Origin: Luzula sylvatica
Taxonomy: Eukaryota > Streptophyta > Magnoliopsida > Poales > Juncaceae
Length of the DNA: 64,000 bases
Assembly: GCA_946800325.1 (NCBI GenBank)
Contig: OX326961.1
Coordinates: forward strand, 6,426,655 to 6,490,654
Reading direction: 5' to 3'
This document shows positions 52,700 to 64,000 of this stretch, in pieces. The position numbers and the translations under genes are program-made. Numbering within the stretch: position 1 is the stretch's first letter; each line of letters opens with the position of its first letter. Under the pieces are notes generated by a model. That model ran no database searches and was not told the DNA's origin. It saw only the letters and a list, made by a program, of their open reading frames with translations.

Positions 52700-55600
52700 T
52701 CGAGTGTAACACAAGCAAAATTGAGCTTAAAATACTCCGTAATTGAAGACTAACACAAACAAATTTCAATTTTGTAAAAAACAATCTTCAAAATTCAAAA
52801 ATAGAAGTCAAACACCTTCTAAAAAATTCAACTATTATATTATTTTTGAAATGTTAAATCTGAAGTGTAACACATGCAAAATACTCAATTTGCAGGTCGT
52901 ACTTAAAATACTCCGTAATTGAAGACTAAAACACACAAATTTTAATTGTTTTAAAAAAATCTTCAAAATTCAAAAATAGAAGTCTAACACCTTCAAAAAA
53001 ATTCAACTATTATATTTTTTTTTCAAATGTTAAATGTAAAGTGTTACAGGAGCAAAATACTCATTTTTCATATCGTACTTAAAATACTCCGTAATTGAAT
53101 ACTAGCACGCACAAATTTCAATTTTTTTAAAAAAATCTTCAAAATTCAAAAATAGAAGTCTAACACCGTCAAAAAAATTCGACTATTATATTTTTTTTCA
53201 AATGTTAAATCTGAAGTGTAAAACAAGCAAAATACCCAATTTTCATGTCGTAGTTAAAATACTCCGTAATTGAAGACTAATACAAACAAATTTCAATTTT
53301 TTTAAAAAAAATCTTCAAAATTCAAAAATAGAAGTCTAGCACCTTCAAAAAAAATTCAACTATTATATTTTTTTTCAAATGTTAAATACGAAGTGTAACA
53401 CAAGAAAAATACTCAATTTTCATGTCTTACTTAAAATACTCCGTAATTGAAGGCTAACACACAAAAATTTCAATTGTTTTAAAATAAATCTTCCAAATTC
53501 AAAAATAGAAGTCTAGCACCTTCAAAAAAATTCAACAATTATATATTTTTTCAAATGTTGCACGTAAAGTGTAACACAAGCAAAATACACAATTTTCATG
53601 TCGTACTTAAAATACTCCGTAATAGAAGACTAACAGACACAAGTTTCAATTTTTTTTAAAAAATCTTCAAAATTCAAAAATAGAAGTCTAGCATCTTCAA
53701 AAAAATTCAACTATTATATTTTTTTTTCAAATGTTAAATATGAAGTGTAACACAAGGAAAATACTCAATTTTCATGCCGTACTTAAAATACTCCGTAATT
53801 GAAGACTAACACACACAAATTTCAATTGTTTTAAAATAATCTTTCTTCAAAATTCAAAAATAGAAGTATAACACCTTCAAAAAAATTCAACAATTATATT
53901 TTTTTTCAAATGTTAAATGTAAAGTGTAACACAAGAAAAATACTCAATTTTCATGTGGTACTTAAAATACTCCGTAATTGAAGACTAACACACACAAATT
54001 TCAATTGTTTTAAAAAAATCTTCAAAATTCAAAAATAGAAGTCTAGCACCTTCAAAAAAATTCACCAATTATATTTTGTTTCAAATGTTAAATGTAAAGT
54101 GTAACACAAGCAAAATACTCAATATTCATGTCGTACTTAAAATACTCCGTAATTGAAGACTAACACACACAAATTTCAATTTTTTTTTTTAAAATCTTTA
54201 AAATTCAAAAATAGAAGTCTAACACCTTCACAAAAAATTCAACTATTATATTTTTTTTCAAATGTTAAATCTGAACTGTAACACAAGAAAAATTGAGCTT
54301 AAAATATTCCGTAATTGTAGATTAACACAAACAAATTTCAATTTTTTTAGAAAAAATCTTCAAAATTCAAAAATAGAAGTCTAACAACTTCTAAAAAATT
54401 CAACTGTTATATTATTTTAGAAATGTTAAATCTGAAGTGTAACACATGCAAAATACTCAATTTTCATGTCGTACTTAAAATACTCCGTAATTGAAGACTA
54501 AAACACACAAATTTCAATTGTTTTAAAAAAATCTTCAAAATTCAAAAATAGAAGTCCAACACCTTCAAAAAAATTCAACTATTATATTTTTTTTCAAATG
54601 TCAAATGTAAAGTGTAGCACGAGCAAAATACTCATTTTTCATGTCGTACTTAAAATACTCCGTAATTGAATACTAACACGCACAAATTTCAATTTTTTTA
54701 AAAAAATCTTCAAAATTCAAAACTAGAAGTCTAACACATTCAAACAAATTCGACTATTATATTTTTTTTCAAATGTTAAATCTTAAGTGTAACACAAGCA
54801 AAATACCCAATTTTCATGTCGTAGTTAAAATACTCCGTAATTGAAGACTAACACACAGAAATTTCAATTTTTTTAAAAAAAAATTTCAAAATTCAAAAAT
54901 AGAAGTCTAACACCTTCCAAAAAAATTCAACTATTATATATTTTTTTGAAATGTTAAATGTGAAGTGTAACACAAGCAAAATACTCAATTTTCATGTCGT
55001 ACTTAAAATACTCCATAATTGAAGACTAACACACACAAATTTCTATTTTTTTTAAAAAAATCTTCAAAGTTCAAAAATAGAAGTTTAACACCTTCAAAAA
55101 AATTCAACTATAATATTTTTTTTGAAATGTTAAATCTGAAGTGTAAGACAAGCAAAATACTCAATTTTCATGTCGTACTTAAAATACTCTGTAATTGAAG
55201 ACTAACACACACAAATTTCAATTGTTTTAAAAAAATCTTCAAAATTCAAAAATAGAAGTCTAACACCTTCAAAAACATTCGACTATTATATTTTTTTAAA
55301 TGCTAAATGTAAAATGTAACACGAGCAAAACACTCAATTTTCATGTCGTACATAAAATACTCCGTAATTGATTACTAACAATCACAAATTTAAATTTTTT
55401 AAAAAAATCTTCAAAATTCAAAAATAGAAGTAACACATTCAATAAAATTCAACTATTATATTTTTTTTAAATGTTAAATCTGAAGTGCAACACAAGCAAA
55501 ATACTCAATTTTCATGTCGTAGTTAAAATACTCCGTAATTGAAGACTAACACACAAAAATTTCAATTTTTTAAAGAAAAATCTTCAAAATTCAAAAAAAC

Positions 55601-56150
55601 AAGTCTAACACCTTCAAAAAATATTCATCTATTATATTTTTTTCAAATGATAAATGTGAAGTGTAACACAAGCAAAATACTCAATTTTCATGTCGTACTT
55701 AAAATACTCCGTAATTGAAGACTAACACAAACAAATTTCAATTTTTTTTAAAAATCTTCAAAAAAATTCAACTATTATATTTTTTTTCAAATGTTAAATA
55801 TGAAGTGTAACACAAGCAAAATACTCAATTTTCATGTCGTACTAAAAATACTCCGTAATTGAAGACTAACACACACAAATTTCAATTGTTTTAAAAAAAT
55901 CTTCAAAATTCAAAAATAGAAGTCTAACACCTTCAAAAAAATTCAACAATTATATTTTTTTTCAAATGTTAAAAGTAAAGTGTAACACAAGCAAAATACT
56001 CAATATTCATGTCGTACTAAAAATACTCCGTAATTGAAGACTAACACACACAAATTTCAATTTTTTTTTAAAAAATCTTCAAAATTCAAAAATAGAAGTC
56101 TAACAGCTTCAAAAAAATTCAACTATTATATCTTTTTTCAAATGTTAAAT
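52700..56150 (+). repeat. 3,453-bp period, copy 1 (20 monomers, approximate limits)
   Basis: Markers repeat at 3,452-3,453 bases: gtgttacagg at 53041/56493, gttgcacg/gttacacg at 53557/57010, gctaaatg at 55302/58755. An unusually long T-run (ttttttttttt) at about 54.18 and 57.63 kb and the attgtagattaac unit are shared. Copies differ at a small number of bases, such as ccaaattcaaaaatagaagtctagc against ...ctaac. Confidence 0.85.
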
Positions 56151-59100
56151 CTGAAGTGTAACACAAGCAAAATTGAGCTTAAAATACTCCGTAATTGAAG
56201 ACTAACATAAACAAATTTCAATTTTTAAAAAAAAAATCTTCAAAATTCAAAAATAGAAGTCAAACACCTTCTAAAAAATTCAACTATTATATTATTTTTG
56301 AAATGTTAAATCTGAAGTGTAACACATGCAAAATACTCAATTTGCATGTCGTACTTAAAATACTCCGTAATTGAAGACTAAAACACATAAATTTCAATTG
56401 TTTTAAAAAAATCTTCAAAATTCAAAAATAGAAGTCTAACACCTTCAAAAAAATTCAACTATTATATTTTTTTTTCAAATGTTAAATGTAAAGTGTTACA
56501 GGAGCAAAATACTCATTTTTCATATCGTACTTAAAATACTCCGTAATTGAATACTAGCACGCACAAATTTCAATTTTTTTAAAAAAATCTTCAAAATTCA
56601 AAAATAGAAGTCTAACACCGTCAAAAAAATTCGACTATTATATTTTTTTTTCAAATGTTAAATCTGAAGTGTAAAACAAGCAAAATACCCAATTTTCATG
56701 TCGTAGTTAAAATACTCCGTAATTGAAGACTAATACACACAAATTTCAATTTTTTTAAAATAAATCTTCAAAATTCAAAAATAGAAGTCTAACACCTTCA
56801 AAAAAAATTCAACTATTATATTTTTTTTCAAATGTTAAATACGAAGTGTAACACAAGAAAAATACTCAATTTTCATGTCTTACTTAAAATACTCCGTATT
56901 TGAAGGCTAACACACAAAAATTTCAATTGTTTTAAAATAAATCTTCCAAATTCAAAAATAGAAGTCTAACACCTTCAAAAAAATTCAACAATTATATATT
57001 TTTTCAAATGTTACACGTAAAGTGTAACACAAGCAAAATACACAATTTTCATGTCGTACTTAAAATACTCCGTAATAGAAGACTAACAGACACAAGTTTC
57101 AATTTTTTTTAAAAAATCTTCAAAATTCAAAAATAGAAGTCTAACATCTTCAAAAAAATTCAACTATTATATTTTTTTTTCAAATGTTAAATATGAAGTG
57201 TAACACAAGGAAAATACTCAATTTTCATGCCGTACTTAAAATACTCCGTAATTGAAGACTAACACACACAAATTTCAATTGTTTTAAAATAATCTTTCTT
57301 CAAAATTCAAAAATAGAAGTATAACACCTTCAAAAAAATTCAACAATTATATTTTTTTTCAAAGGTTAAATGTAAAGTGTAATACAAGAAAAATACTCAA
57401 TTTTCATGTGGTACTTAAAATACTCCGTAATTGAAGACTAACACACACAAATTTCAATTGTTTTAAAAAAATCTTCAAAATTCAAAAATAGAAGTCTAGC
57501 ACCTTCAAAAAAATTCACCAATTATATTTTGTTTCAAATGTTAAATGTAAAGTGTAACACAAGCAAAATACTCAATATTCATGTCGTACTTAAAATACTC
57601 CGTAATTGAAGACTAACACACACAAATTTCAATTTTTTTTTTTTAAATCTTTAAAATTCAAAAATAGAAGTCTAACACCTTCACAAAAAATTCAACTATT
57701 ATATTTTTTTTCAAATGTTAAATCTGAACTGTAACACAAGAAAAATTGAGCTTAAAATATTCCGTAATTGTAGATTAACACAAACAAATTTCAATTTTTT
57801 TAGAAAAAATCTTCAAAATTCAAAAATAGAAGTCTAACAACTTCTAAAAAATTCAACTGTTATATTATTTTAGAAATGTTAAATCTGAAGTGTAACACAT
57901 GCAAAATACTCAATTTTCATGTCGTACTTAAAATACTCCGTAATTGAAGACTAAAACACACAAATTTCAATTGTTTTAAAAAAATCTTCAAAATTCAAAA
58001 ATAGAAGTCCAACACCTTCAAAAAAATTCAACTATTATATTTTTTTTCAAATGTCAAATGTAAAGTGTTGCACGAGCAAAATACTCATTTTTCATGTCGT
58101 ACTTAAAATACTCCGTAATTGAATACTAACACGCACAAATTTCAATTTTTTTAAAAAAATCTTCAAAATTCAAAACTAGAAGTCTAACACATTCAAACAA
58201 ATTCGACTATTATATTTTTTTTCAAATGTTAAATCTGAAGTGTAACACAAGCAAAATACCCAATTTTCATGTCGTAGTTAAAATACTCCGTAATTGAAGA
58301 CTAACACACACAAATTTCAATTTTTTTTAAAAAAATCTTCAAAATTCAAAAATAGAAGTCTAACACCTTCCAAAAAAATTCAACTATTATATATTTTTTT
58401 GAAATGTTAAATGTGAAGTGTAACACAAGCAAAATACTCAATTTTCATGTCGTACTTAAAATACTCCATAATTGAAGACTAACACACACAAATTTCTATT
58501 TTTTTTAAAAAAATCTTCAAAGTTCAAAAATAGAAGTTTAACACCTTCAAAAAAATTCAACTATAATATTTTTTTTGAAATGTTAAATCTGAAGTGTAAG
58601 ACAAGCAAAATACTCAATTTTCATATCGTACTTAAAATACTCTGTAATTGAAGACTAACACACACAAATTTCAATTGTTTTAAAAAAATCTTCAAAATTC
58701 AAAAATAGAAGTCTAACACCTTCAAAAACATTCGACTATTATATTTTTTTAAATGCTAAATGTAAAATGTAACATGAGCAAAACACTCAATTTTCATGTC
58801 GTACATAAAATACTCCGTAATTGATTACTAACAATCACAAATTTAAATTTTTTAAAAAAATCTTCAAAATTCAAAAATAGAAGTAACACATTCAATAAAA
58901 TTCAACTATTATATTTTTTTTTAAATGTTAAATGTGAAGTGTAACACAAGCAAAATACTCAATTTTCCTGTCGTACTTAAAATACTCCGTAATTGAAGAC
59001 TAACACACACAAATTTCAATTTTTTTTAAAAATCTTCAAAAAAATTCAACTATTATATTTTTTTTCAAATGTTAAATATGAAGTGTAACACAAGCAAAAT

Positions 59101-59400
59101 ACTCAATTTTCATGTCGTACTAAAAATACTCCGTAATTGAAGACTAACACACACAAATTTCAATTGTTTTAAAAAAATCTTCAAAATTCAAAAATAGAAG
59201 TCTAACACCTTCAAAAAAATTCAACAATTATATTTTTTTTCAAATGTTAAAAGTAAAGTGTAACACAAGCAAAATACTCAATATTCATGTCGTACTAAAA
59301 ATACTCCGTAATTGAAGACTAACACACACAAATTTCAATTTTTTTTTAAAAAATCTTCAAAATTCAAAAATAGAAGTCTAACACCTTCAAAAAAATTCAA
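56151..59400 (+). repeat. 3,453-bp period, copy 2, one monomer shorter
   Basis: Copy 2 follows copy 1 unit by unit until about 58.93 kb. There a hybrid monomer (ttaaatgttaaatgtgaagtg) replaces the two units gttaaatctgaagtgcaac and gataaatgtgaagtg of copy 1. Beyond this point the offset falls from 3,453 to 3,278 (marker ctattatatc at 56123 and 59401), which fits loss of one monomer. Confidence 0.82.
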
Positions 59401-62400
59401 CTATTATATCTTTTTTCAAATGTTAAATCTGAAGTGTAACACAAGCAAAATTGAGCTTAAAATACTCCGTAATTGAAGACTAACATAAACAAATTTCAAT
59501 TTAAAAAAAAAAAATCTTCAAAATTCAAAAATAGAAGTCAAACACCTTCTAAAAAATTCAACTATTATATTATTTTTGAAATGTTAAATCTGAAGTGTAA
59601 CACATGCAAAATACTCAATTTGCATGTCGTACTTAAAATACTCCGTAATTGAAGACTAAAACACATAAATTTCAATTGTTTTATAAAAATCTTCAAAATT
59701 CAAAAATAGAAGTCTAACACCTTCAAAAAAATTCAACTATTATATTTTTTTTTCAAATGTCAAATGTAAAGTGTAACAGGAGCAAAATACTCATTTTTCA
59801 TATCGTACTTAAAATACTCCGTAATTGAATACTAACACGCACAAATTTCTATTTTTATAAAAAAATCTTCAATATTCAAAAATAGAAGTCTAACACAGTA
59901 AAAAAAATTCGACTATTATATTTTTTTTCAAATGTTAAATCTGAAGTGTAAAACAAGCAAAATACCCAATTTTCATGTCGTAGTTAAAATACTCCGTAAT
60001 TGAAGACTAATACACACAAATTTCAATTTTTTTAAAAAAAATCTTCAAAATTCAAAAATAGAAGTCTAACACCTTCAAAAAAAATTCAACTATTATATAT
60101 TTTTTTCAAATGTTAAATATGAAGTGTAACACAACCAAAATACTCAATTTTCATGTCGTACTTAAAATACTCCGTAATTGAAGACTAACACACACAAATT
60201 TCAATTTTTTAACAATAATCTTCAAAATTCAAAAATAGAAGTCTAACACCTTCAAAAAAATAAAACTATTATAATTTTTTTCAAATGTTAAATCTGAAGT
60301 GTAACACAAGCAAAATTGAGCTTAAAATACTCCGTAGTTGAAGTCTAACACACACAAATTTCAATTTTTTTAAAAAAATCTTCAAAATTAAAAAATAGAA
60401 GTCTAACATCTTCAAAAAAATTCAACTATTATAATTTTTTTCAAATGTTAAATATGAAGTGTAACACAAGAAAAATACTCAATTTTCATGTCTTATTTAA
60501 AATACTCCGTAATTGAAGGCTAACACACAAAAATTTCAATTGTTTTAAAAAAAATCTTCCAAATTCAAAAATAGAAGTCTAACATCTTCAAAAAAATTCA
60601 ACTCTTATATTTTTTTTTCAAATGTTAAATATGAAGTGTAACACAAGCAAAATACTCAATTTTCATGCCGTACTGAAAATACTCCGTAATTGAAGACTAA
60701 CACACACACATTTCAATTGTTTTAAAATAATCTTTCTTCAAAATTAGAAAATAGAAGTATAACACCTTCAAAAAAATTCAACAATTATATTTTTTTTCAA
60801 ATGTTAAATGTAAAGTGTAACACAAGAAAAATACTCAATTTTCATGTGGTACTTAAAATACTCCGTAATTGAAGACTAACACACACAAATTTCAATTGTT
60901 TTAAAAAAATCTTCAAAATTCAAAAATACAAGTCTAACACCTTCAAAAAATATTCATCTATTATATTTTTTTCAAATGATAAATGTGAAGTGTAACACAA
61001 GCAAAATACTCAATTTTCATGTCGTACTTAAAATACTACGTAATTGAAGACTAACACACACAAATTTCAATTTTTTATAAAATTTTCAAAAAAATTCAAC
61101 TATTATATTTTTTTTCAAATGTTAAATATGAAGTGTAACACAAGCAAAATACTCAATTTTCATGTCGTACTAAAAATACTCCGTAATTGAAGACTAACAC
61201 ACACAAATTTCAATTGTTTTAAAAAAATCTTCAAAATTCAAAAATAGAAGTCTAACACCTTCAAAAAAATTCAACAATTATATTTTTTTTCAAATGTTAA
61301 AAGTAAAGTGTAACACAAGCAAAATACTCAATATTCATGTCGTACTAAAAATACTCCGTAATTGAAGACTAACACACACAAGTTTCAATTTTTTTTTAAA
61401 AAATCTTCAAAATTCAAAAATAGAAGTCTAACACCTTCAAAAAAATTCAACTATTATATCTTTTTTCAAATGTTAAATCTGAAGTGTAACACAAGCAAAA
61501 TTGAGCTTAAAATACTTCGTAATTGAAGACTAACATAAACAAATTTCAATTTAAAAAAAAAAAACCTTCAAAATTCAAAAATAGAAGTCAAACACCTTCT
61601 AAAAAATTCAACTATTATATTATTTTTGAAAAGTTAAATCTGAAGTGTAACACATGCAAAATACTCAATTTGCATGTCGTACTTAAAATACTCCGTAATT
61701 GAAGACTAAAACACATAAATTTCAATTGTTTTATAAAAATCTTCAAAATTCAAAAATAGAAGTCTAACACCTTCAAAAAAATTCAACTATTATATTTTTT
61801 TTTCAAATGTTAAATGTAAAGTGTAACAGGAGCAAAATACTCATTTTTCATATCGTACTTAAAATACTCCGTAATTGAATACTAACACGCACAAATTTCT
61901 ATTTTTATAAAAAAATCTTCAAAATTCAAAAATATAAGTCTAACACAGTAAAAAAAATTCGACTATTATATTTTTTTTCAAATGTTAAATCTGAAGTGTA
62001 AAACAAGCAAAATACCCAATTTTCATGTCGTAGTTAAAATACTCCGTAATTGAAGACTAATACACACAAATTTCAATTTTTTTAAAAAAAATCTTCAAAA
62101 TTCAAAAATAGAAGTCTAACACCTTAAAAAAAAATTCAACTATTATATTTTTTTTTCAAATGTTAAATATGAAGTGTAACACAACCAAAATACTCAATTT
62201 TCATGTCGTACTTAAAATACTCCGTAATTGAAGACTAACACACACAAATTTCAATTTTTTAACAATAATCTTCAAAATTCAAAAATAGAAGTCTAACACC
62301 TTCAAAAAAATAAAACTATTATAATTTTTTTCAAATGTTAAATCTGAAGTGTAACACAAGCAAAATTGAGCTTAAAATACTCCGTAGTTGAAGACTAACA

Positions 62401-62940
62401 CACACAAATTTCAATTTTTTTAAAAAAATCTTCAAAATTAAAAAATAGAAGTCTAACATCTTCAAAAAAATTCAACTATTATAATTTTTTTCAAATGTTA
62501 AATATGAAGTTTAACACAAGAAAAATACTCAATTTTCATGTCTTACTTAAAATACTCCGTAATTGAAGGCTAACACACAAAAATTTCAATTGTTTTAAAA
62601 AAAATCTTCCAAATTCAAAAATAGAAGTCTAACACCTTCAAAAAAATTCAACAATTATATATTTTTTCAAATGTTACACGTAAAGTGTAACACAAGCAAA
62701 ATACACAATTTTCATGTCGTACTTAAAATACTCCGTAATTGAAGACTAACAGACACAAGTTTCAATTTTTTTTAAAAAATCTTCAAAATTCAAAAATAGA
62801 AGTCTAACATCTTCAAAAAAATTCAACTATTATATTTTTTTTTCAAATGTTAAATATGAAGTGTAACACAAGCAAAATACTCAATTTTCATGCCGTACTT
62901 AAAATACTCCGTAATTGAAGACTAACACACACAAATTTCA
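58930..62940 (+). repeat. 2,050-bp period, two copies (approximate limits)
   Basis: Marker ctattatatctttttt is at 59401 and 61451, offset 2,050 or about 12 monomers, including short subtypes. Shared rare features are an S1 with tttctatttttata, acagtaaaaaaaattcgac, acacaaccaaaatac and taacaataatc. The two copies diverge near 60.58/62.63 kb: the first jumps directly to a gaagtctaacatcttc unit, and the second keeps a gttacacg monomer first. The jump back that starts copy 2 is near 60.93 kb (aaaatacaagtc). Confidence 0.78.
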
Positions 62941-64000
62941 ATTGTTTTAAAATAATCTTTCTTCAAAATTCAAAAATAGAAGTATAACACCTTCAAAAAA
63001 ATTCAACAATTATATTTTTTTTCAAATGTTAAATGTAAAGTGTAACACAAGAAAAATACTCAATTTTTATGTCGTAGTTAAAATACTCCGTAATTGAAGT
63101 CTAAAACACACAAATTTCAATTGTTTTAAAAAAATCTTCAAAATTCAAAAATAGAAGTCCAACACCTTCAAAAAAATTCAACTATTATATTTTTTTTCAA
63201 ATGTCAAATGTAAAGTGTAACACGAGCAAAATACTCATTTTTCATGTCGTACTTAAAATACTCCGTAATTGAATACTAACACGCACAAATTTCAATTTTT
63301 TTAAAAAAATCTTCAAAATTCAAAACTAGAAGTCTAACACATTCAAACAAATTCGACTATTATATTTTTTTTCAAAGTATAAATCTGAAGTGTAACACAA
63401 GCAAAATACCCAATTTTCATGTCGTAGTTAAAATACTCCATAATTGAAGACTAACACACACAAATTTCAATTTTTTTAAAAAAAATCTTCAAAATTAAAA
63501 AATAGAAGTCTAACACCTTCCAAAAAAATTCAACTATTATATATTTTTTTGAAATGTTAAATGTGAAGTGTAACACAAGCAAAATACTCAATTTTCATGT
63601 CGTACTTAAAATACTCCATAATTGAAGACTAACACACACAAATTTCTATTTTTTTTAAAAAAATCTTCAAAGTTCAAAAATAGAAGTTTAACACCTTCAA
63701 AAAAATTCAACTATAATATTTTTTTTGAAATGTTAAATCTGAAGTGTAAGACAAGCAAAATACTCAATTTTCATGTCGTACTTAAAATACTCTGTAATTG
63801 AAGACTAACACTCACAAATTTCAATTGTTTTAAAAAAATCTTCAAAATTCAAAAATAGAAGTCTAACACCTTCAAAAACATTCGACTATTATATTTTTTT
63901 AAATGCTAAATGTAAAATGTAACACGAGCAAAACACTCAATTTTCATGTCATACATAAAATACTCCGTAATTGATTACTAACAATCACAAATTTAAATTT
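62941..64000 (+). repeat. Terminal run of monomers matching 54.5-55.4 and 57.9-58.8 kb
   Basis: From about 63.1 kb the order of units (agtccaacacc, gtcaaatg, caaaactagaag, ttcgac, ccttccaaaa, ctccataattg, tcaaagttcaaaaatag, aaaaacattcgac, gctaaatg, aaaacactc) repeats that of the 3,453-bp HOR. The gctaaatg marker at 63905 is 5,150 bases after 58755. The window ends inside S1 of the gattac monomer. Confidence 0.8.

Larger units (their letters stand above)
1..64000 (+). repeat. AT-rich ~175-bp tandem satellite array filling the window
   Basis: The same unit of about 175 bp recurs head to tail from the first base to the last, always in the same orientation. Landmarks visible in nearly every unit are tactccgtaattgaag, ttcaaaattcaaaaatag, agtctaacaccttc, ttcaaatgttaaat and gtgtaacacaagc. 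A hand count of a consensus monomer gives about 23% G+C, with 29 C against 12 G on this strand. Both window ends fall inside a monomer, so the array extends beyond. No unique sequence, inversion or inserted element was found. Such arrays are typical of eukaryotic heterochromatin; a unit close to nucleosome length is common in centromeric satellites. Centromeric function and species are not shown by the sequence. No stretch carries a gene; longest open frames are about 60-65 codons and are by-products of the repeat. Confidence 0.98.

Noticed and set aside
1..64000. CRISPR-like array of repeats and spacers
   Set aside because: The whole unit repeats, with no unique spacers between conserved short repeats; the unit size and graded divergence fit a eukaryotic satellite.
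1..64000. CENP-B box or telomeric repeats
   Set aside because: No segment fits the CENP-B box core (ttcg followed by cggg), and no TTAGGG or TTTAGGG type runs were seen on either strand.
1..64000. TATA-like and Pribnow-like motifs (ctattatat, ttaaaatac) as promoters
   Set aside because: They recur in every monomer and are expected at about 77% A+T; no gene lies downstream.
1..64000. Assignment to a named satellite family or species
   Set aside because: I do not recognise the consensus. The length and composition fit many plant and animal satellites, and a database search of the monomer consensus would be needed to decide.

Overview
The whole 64 kb window is one uninterrupted satellite DNA array. 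I see no protein-coding gene, RNA gene, transposon, CRISPR array or unique-sequence island in it. The array is very AT-rich: a consensus monomer counted by hand has 41 G+C in 175 bases, about 23%. All units I followed run in the same direction. The monomer is about 175 bp, close to nucleosome-repeat length, so the window holds roughly 365-370 units. It begins and ends in mid-monomer, so the array continues on both sides. This organisation points to constitutive heterochromatin (centromeric, pericentromeric or subtelomeric) of a eukaryote. The sequence alone does not tell me whether it is plant or animal, and I do not recognise the family by name.

The structure has three levels. (1) Each monomer is an ancient trimer of about 58-bp subunits (58+58+59). 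Each subunit opens with the header gaagNNtaacac and then has diverged; I call them S1, S2 and S3. (2) Monomers occur as recognisable subtypes defined by small fixed changes: a 15-bp net deletion in S3, a 30-bp deletion between direct repeats spanning S1/S2, a 21-bp deletion in S1, a 4-bp tctt duplication, and a linked gctaaatg/gattac pair. (3) Subtypes recur in fixed order, giving higher-order repeats (HORs) that are themselves duplicated by unequal exchange.

Layout. 1-5.7 kb: a 1,916-bp HOR in two full copies plus a remnant. 5.7-23.3 kb: an HOR of about 5.4-5.7 kb seen about three times, the middle copy enlarged by a tandem 2,948-bp duplication. 23.3-24.8 kb: a transition zone with a local dimer duplication and the most diverged monomers of the window. 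24.77-32.35 kb: a 3,789-bp block in two almost identical copies (two substitutions seen by eye). 32-38 kb: a 3,134-bp period. 40.35-45.4 kb: a 2,798-bp duplication. 43.5-49.25 kb: three consecutive 1,914-bp units. 49.3-52.3 kb: sequence collinear with 37-40.4 kb, about 12 kb upstream. 52.7-59.4 kb: a 3,453-bp period, with one monomer lost from the second copy. 58.9-62.9 kb: a 2,050-bp period. HOR block edges marked approximate were placed by eye, usually to within about 50-150 bp.

The window can be read as a record of repeated unequal crossing-over within one satellite family, with older and younger layers visible side by side. There is no evidence for a new enzymatic or defence system here.
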